A program made the translations under genes and the position numbers. A stretch of 64,000 bases of DNA from CAXBGS01 sp963975425 (GTDB lineage: Bacteria > Planctomycetota > Planctomycetia > Pirellulales > Pirellulaceae), in assembly GCA_963975425.1 (NCBI GenBank), contig CAXBGS010000002.1, positions 124,001-188,000 of the forward strand, given 5' to 3'. Of this stretch, positions 62,507 to 64,000 are shown piece by piece (within the stretch, counting starts at the first letter, position 1; each line of letters starts with the position of its first letter). Under the pieces are notes generated by a model. It did no database searches. It was not told the origin of the DNA and was given only the letters and a program-made list of their open reading frames with translations.

Positions 62507-63133
62507 TCATTCGGATTCCGGGGTTCTGTAGAGATATGCATTGCCTTGCTTCTTGAAAGGCAGTTCTCCTGCTTCACGCATGTGAGCAAGCTCACACGTT
62601 GTCAGCTTTAGTCGCTTGCGTACTTCCTCGCTGCGAAGCCAAACTTCATTGGACGCTTCAGTTAGCCGAGGTACGACTTCACTATCCCAATAGCTAGCTC
62701 TGCCGATTCGGGACTTGTCTACGTCAGGCAAGGACATCCAAGCTAAGGATCGCTTGCGGCTTTCATCAACGTCAAAACCCTTGTAGTCGTCGGCAACGAA
62801 TAGCCACTTGTGATGGTAGATGTACGGATCTTCTGGCGGCTTGCGCATACTCGTTGAACCGTCATCTCGAACTAGTAGCTGCTTGCCAACAATCGGTTCT
62901 TCTGCCGTGTCGAAGTCATGTGAATGTGTAAAGGTGACTGCTCGTGTTTTCAGATTGAGCTTCACGACTGTGTATTTGAAATCCGGCGGCAAGTTCTCTT
63001 TTACCTTCTTCAAATCGATGTCTAGCAGCTGTTCATACAGCCGATGGAGATAGACGTTGCCTCCGATTTCCTTGCCTACGCCGAACTTCTTCGATCGCCG
63101 CGGCAGCATTACTCTCGATTCCGTTGGTGACAT
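62507..63133 (-). CDS. hypothetical protein with MerR-like C-terminal helix-turn-helix
   Basis: 208 residues. N-terminal part basic (PRRSKKFGVGKEIGG), then a mixed alpha/beta middle (KYTVVKLNLKTRAVTFTHSHDFDTAEEP, IYHHKWLFVADDYKGF). The last 40 residues (SEEVRKRLKLTTCELAHMREAGELPFKKQGNAYLY) read like an excisionase/MerR-type wing, suggesting DNA binding. It is two bases downstream of the phosphorothioation-associated methyltransferase gene and co-transcribed. No named family. Confidence 0.6.
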   Translation of the reverse strand: MSPTESRVMLPRRSKKFGVGKEIGGNVYLHRLYEQLLDIDLKKVKENLPPDFKYTVVKLNLKTRAVTFTHSHDFDTAEEPIVGKQLLVRDDGSTSMRKPPEDPYIYHHKWLFVADDYKGFDVDESRKRSLAWMSLPDVDKSRIGRASYWDSEVVPRLTEASNEVWLRSEEVRKRLKLTTCELAHMREAGELPFKKQGNAYLYRTPESE

Positions 63134-63135
63134 CG

Positions 63136-64000
63136 CTATGCCCTTTTCCTGATCAACCGATGGCCACGATGAGTGAACCCAAGAAACTCAAGCGTTGACT
63201 GCCATTGCTGTCTTGACCGTAGATCCATGTCGCTAGCTAGCACTCCGTGCTTCAATTCTTGCTTGGAGAGACGCTCGAACTTGGGTCGCAACGGGTAATC
63301 GATCGGCACCATAGTGTCCTTGGAATCGAGCAGTAGTGGATTCGGGGAAGCAGCGTATTCATAGTAGTCAAGCCTCAGTGTCCGCAACGCGACCTTGACG
63401 GTTGCTGTTAGTGGCGGATGGGCATCTTCGTCAAACGAGTCGCATGACATGTAAGATAACTTGCCCGAGAATCTATGCAACTTGACAATATTCATGTCAT
63501 CCATTGCCCCAATGTACGCTCGTGCGCAGCCCTCGTAGACGCGAAGGAGCGGCACAAGCATTGGCACCGCCTCTTTGTGCAGCCACAGTGCATTGGATGT
63601 CAATCTGCCAACCTGTGAGTTCAAACAAGCTTCGTTAATCGCGTCGGCGTTTCCGGCTAGGAACAGTAGTGCGTCAGCTTGCTCGCAAGCACGTTTGTAC
63701 GTTCCGAAAAAGGACTTTATATCGCGTTGCATGCGCCTAGACAGCTGCGAGAATTTAGAACGTCTTCCAAAATTTGAAAGTGCGAGGTACACGAGCAGAT
63801 CATCCATTCGTGCGGAGTGGATGCTCTCCCAGTCTTCTTCACCTGTAACCTTCTTGATAAGCGTGAAAGCTCGCTTCAAAGAACCACAGCTTTCCACTAT
63901 CTCGTCCGTCAAGTCAAACTCGTCAGGTTCAGGAAGCCTACCGAGCGCAAGTATGGATTCGATCATCGGCTCCAGAAGATGCTTTGCCTGCTCAAAATGA
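63136..64000 (-). CDS. C-terminal part of DNA phosphorothioation-associated methyltransferase-like protein (partial)
   Basis: The frame is open to the window end, so only about 287 C-terminal residues are seen. RLPEPDEFDLTDEIVESCGSLKRAF, LLVYLALSNFGRRSKFSQLSRRMQRDIKSFFGTYKRACEQADALLF, VYEGCARAYIGAMDDMNIVKLHRFSGKLSYMSC and KVALRTLRLDYYEYAASPNPLLLDSKDT match the pattern I know for the dnd-related putative methyltransferase group (TIGR04096). The SAM domain would lie beyond the edge. It indicates a phosphorothioation or similar defence locus continuing to the right. Confidence 0.75.
   Translation of the reverse strand, partial: HFEQAKHLLEPMIESILALGRLPEPDEFDLTDEIVESCGSLKRAFTLIKKVTGEEDWESIHSARMDDLLVYLALSNFGRRSKFSQLSRRMQRDIKSFFGTYKRACEQADALLFLAGNADAINEACLNSQVGRLTSNALWLHKEAVPMLVPLLRVYEGCARAYIGAMDDMNIVKLHRFSGKLSYMSCDSFDEDAHPPLTATVKVALRTLRLDYYEYAASPNPLLLDSKDTMVPIDYPLRPKFERLSKQELKHGVLASDMDLRSRQQWQSTLEFLGFTHRGHRLIRKRA

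Noticed and set aside
61805..62595. Short ORFs between the NYN gene and the 208-residue gene
   Set aside because: No ribosome binding sites, poor composition and mutual overlap on both strands.

Overview
The window looks like a chromosome segment of a marine planctomycete of the Rhodopirellula/Pirellulaceae type. It carries a signal-peptide sulfatase, a CehA-like metallohydrolase, an ELWxxDGT-repeat protein with an LESRLLLA N-terminal signature and a dockerin-like C-terminus, a PEP-CTERM protein, a TIGR03032-type protein, many secreted beta-propellers, and tRNAs without an encoded CCA. The lineage is inferred from family content, not from a marker gene.

Layout. (1) 1-41 kb is ordinary backbone: an OxyR-like regulator; a sulfatase and CehA-like hydrolase; a tight operon of beta-propellers with a PhnD/PQQ fusion and a YbgC-type thioesterase; a PHB-depolymerase-like esterase; a Gly-rich giant protein; a VWA/histidine kinase/response regulator operon; 6-phosphofructokinase; a secretin operon with small secreted proteins; a LuxR-type regulator; a TrmH-type methyltransferase; the ELWxxDGT/dockerin and PEP-CTERM pair; an HExxH peptidase; an iron-type binding lipoprotein; a GT2 enzyme; and a STAS protein. 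(2) A tRNA-Asn at 41.77 kb marks the change to accessory DNA. From 41.9 to 46.4 kb two ~208-bp repeats with terminal inverted repeats bracket a nucleotidyltransferase pair, a zinc-ribbon protein, a large serine recombinase, an HNH nuclease and an addiction-module antitoxin. (3) 46.5-49.3 kb holds a metallophosphoesterase, a receiver-like gene broken by an amber codon, a recombinase remnant with its HTH partner, and a small basic protein. (4) 49.7-54.6 kb is an array of 39 predicted tRNA genes, all on the + strand, covering all 20 amino acids, interrupted by small ORFs and by hairpin repeats, one of which carries an S23/four-helix-bundle gene. (5) 54.56-56.09 kb holds six Y-RNA-like units; four contain a tRNA-like module in circularly permuted order (T-half, linker, D-half). 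The gene immediately downstream encodes a Ro60/Rsr (TROVE) protein. (6) 57.8-64 kb has an MrfA-like DEAD/DEAH helicase with an overlapping partner, a NYN-domain (PIN-like) protein, and two genes that look DNA-phosphorothioation-associated, the last cut by the window edge.

How it may work together: bacterial Y RNAs are known to bind Ro/Rsr, and the YrlA class mimics tRNA. Here the Ro gene, six diverse Y RNAs and a complete second tRNA set sit together on what looks like a mobile or defence island. I infer an RNA-level module, such as tRNA surveillance or replacement tRNA supply under attack. The array includes isoacceptors (Ile-UAU, Arg-GCG) that do not depend on lysidine or inosine modification, and several leucine tRNAs with short variable loops. 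All RNA calls were made by hand-folding cloverleaves; none was checked with a covariance model.
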